Positions 5,269-5,766 of a DNA stretch of 5,766 nt are shown here, piece by piece. The DNA comes from Candidatus Aminicenantota bacterium. Its GTDB lineage: Bacteria; Acidobacteriota; Aminicenantia; UBA2199. The stretch is taken from assembly GCA_020355945.1 (NCBI GenBank), contig CP070627.1, forward strand, positions 4,855,065-4,860,830, given 5' to 3'. The first letter of the stretch is position 1, and each line of letters opens with the position of its first letter. Below the pieces are notes generated by a model. It saw only the letters and a list, made by a program, of their open reading frames with translations, was not told the origin of the DNA and ran no database searches. A program made the translations under genes and the position numbers.

Positions 5269-5766
5269 TTATTCTTTTTTTGTAAGTTTTCTAAGCATTT
5301 GTCTTGCATTATCATTATCCGGATTTAGTTCCAATGATTTTTTATAATTCTTAATGGCAAGATATGTTTCTCCATTTTTTTTATACGCTTCAGCCAGCCT
5401 GTCGTGGGTGTCCCAGGAACCGGGATAGTTATCCACTGCATACTTGAACAGGGAGATGGCTTCACCAGGATTGCCATGTTCCAAAAATCGATTACCGAAC
5501 ATATTCAAATCGATCTGCGCCAGTAGATCAGTGACATTAATAGAATAGCCGAACCGTTCGGACAATCCCTTGGCATGATTCTCGATACCTTTAAATCCAC
5601 TATTATAGAGCGAATCAGCCGGATAATACCAGCCGTCGAAAACCGAGAGAAGCCCATCCTTTAAACTCTCTGCCGAGCGGTACCCACTCTCGCCCATCTT
5701 CCGAATCTCCCAACAAAAGTCCGGGGGAGCTTCACGCTCAAGAATGGCGGACAGTTTATGAATCGA
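5269..5766 (-). CDS. C-terminal part of putative-esterase-like alpha/beta hydrolase with TPRs, 5' end beyond the window
   Basis: The frame is open from the right edge to the TAA at 5271-5269. The ATG at 5697 is internal: 23 further in-frame codons upstream read like the end of an esterase domain (AILEREAPPDFCWEIRK). The stretch ending in DGLLSVFDGW matches the usual C-terminal edge of the putative esterase fold (PF00756 type). A linker with LSERFGYSI follows, then two TPRs with GNRFLE, a YPGSW turn and a final LNPDN turn. Hydrolases of this family with TPR tails are common in diderm bacteria and cleave ester or peptide substrates, often in the periplasm. The catalytic His usually found about 10-12 residues before DGL is not seen; the matching segment reads GESGYRS. 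The nucleophile and acid lie outside the window. The intergenic element and the operon's own promoter suggest separate transcription from the operon. Confidence 0.8.
   Translation of the reverse strand, partial: SIHKLSAILEREAPPDFCWEIRKMGESGYRSAESLKDGLLSVFDGWYYPADSLYNSGFKGIENHAKGLSERFGYSINVTDLLAQIDLNMFGNRFLEHGNPGEAISLFKYAVDNYPGSWDTHDRLAEAYKKNGETYLAIKNYKKSLELNPDNDNARQMLRKLTKKE

Noticed and set aside
5269..5697. Complete 142-aa stand-alone TPR protein starting at 5697
   Set aside because: The frame remains open to the window edge with esterase-like sequence upstream, and no ribosome site precedes that ATG.

Overview
The window holds five genes, all on the minus strand, so it is best read from right to left. 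Three are complete and two run off the edges. All four whose N-terminus is visible start with a signal peptide, so the products probably act in the periplasm, at the cell surface or outside the cell. Coding density is high, and strong Shine-Dalgarno sites (AAGGAG/GGAGGA at 6-7 nt) precede each visible start. The one convincing promoter is sigma70-like (TTGACA, 17 nt, TAATAT). These SD and promoter features argue against Bacteroidota. The moderate G+C, with PD40-propeller proteins carrying a GPYLxQKPPG...FAPGI box, suggests a diderm of the Aminicenantes/Acidobacteriota kind. That placement is a guess from style; there is no marker gene.

Right edge (5269-5766): the C-terminal part of a putative-esterase-like alpha/beta hydrolase with two C-terminal TPRs. 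The histidine normally expected just before the conserved DGL segment is not visible. Next comes a gene-free stretch of about 494 bp (4775-5268). It holds a roughly 212-bp MITE-like element with imperfect terminal inverted repeats of about 30 bp and a central 8-bp hairpin, then a purine-rich tandem-repeat tract. A leftward promoter follows, with an A-tract UP-like element and a 22-bp imperfect palindrome covering the -10 region, and then a leader of about 120 nt.

That promoter probably drives a four-gene operon running 4774 to 1. It encodes an ankyrin-plus-propeller fusion (557 aa), a propeller-only protein (288 aa), a TPR-plus-propeller protein (429 aa) and an ankyrin-only protein (301 residues visible, C-terminus off the left edge). 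Spacings are 11 nt, a 4-nt ATGA overlap and 31 nt, so the genes look co-transcribed and partly translationally coupled.

The striking point is modularity. The three propellers share a nearly constant entry box, about five PD40-type motifs and a closing DIYW motif, while the module in front of them is ankyrin, nothing or TPR. The same ankyrin and TPR modules occur without a propeller in the two outer genes. This looks like a family built by domain shuffling and local duplication. An exported scaffold, binding or sensing role is plausible. No enzyme chemistry is visible in the four-gene operon, and no substrate or partner can be named from sequence alone.
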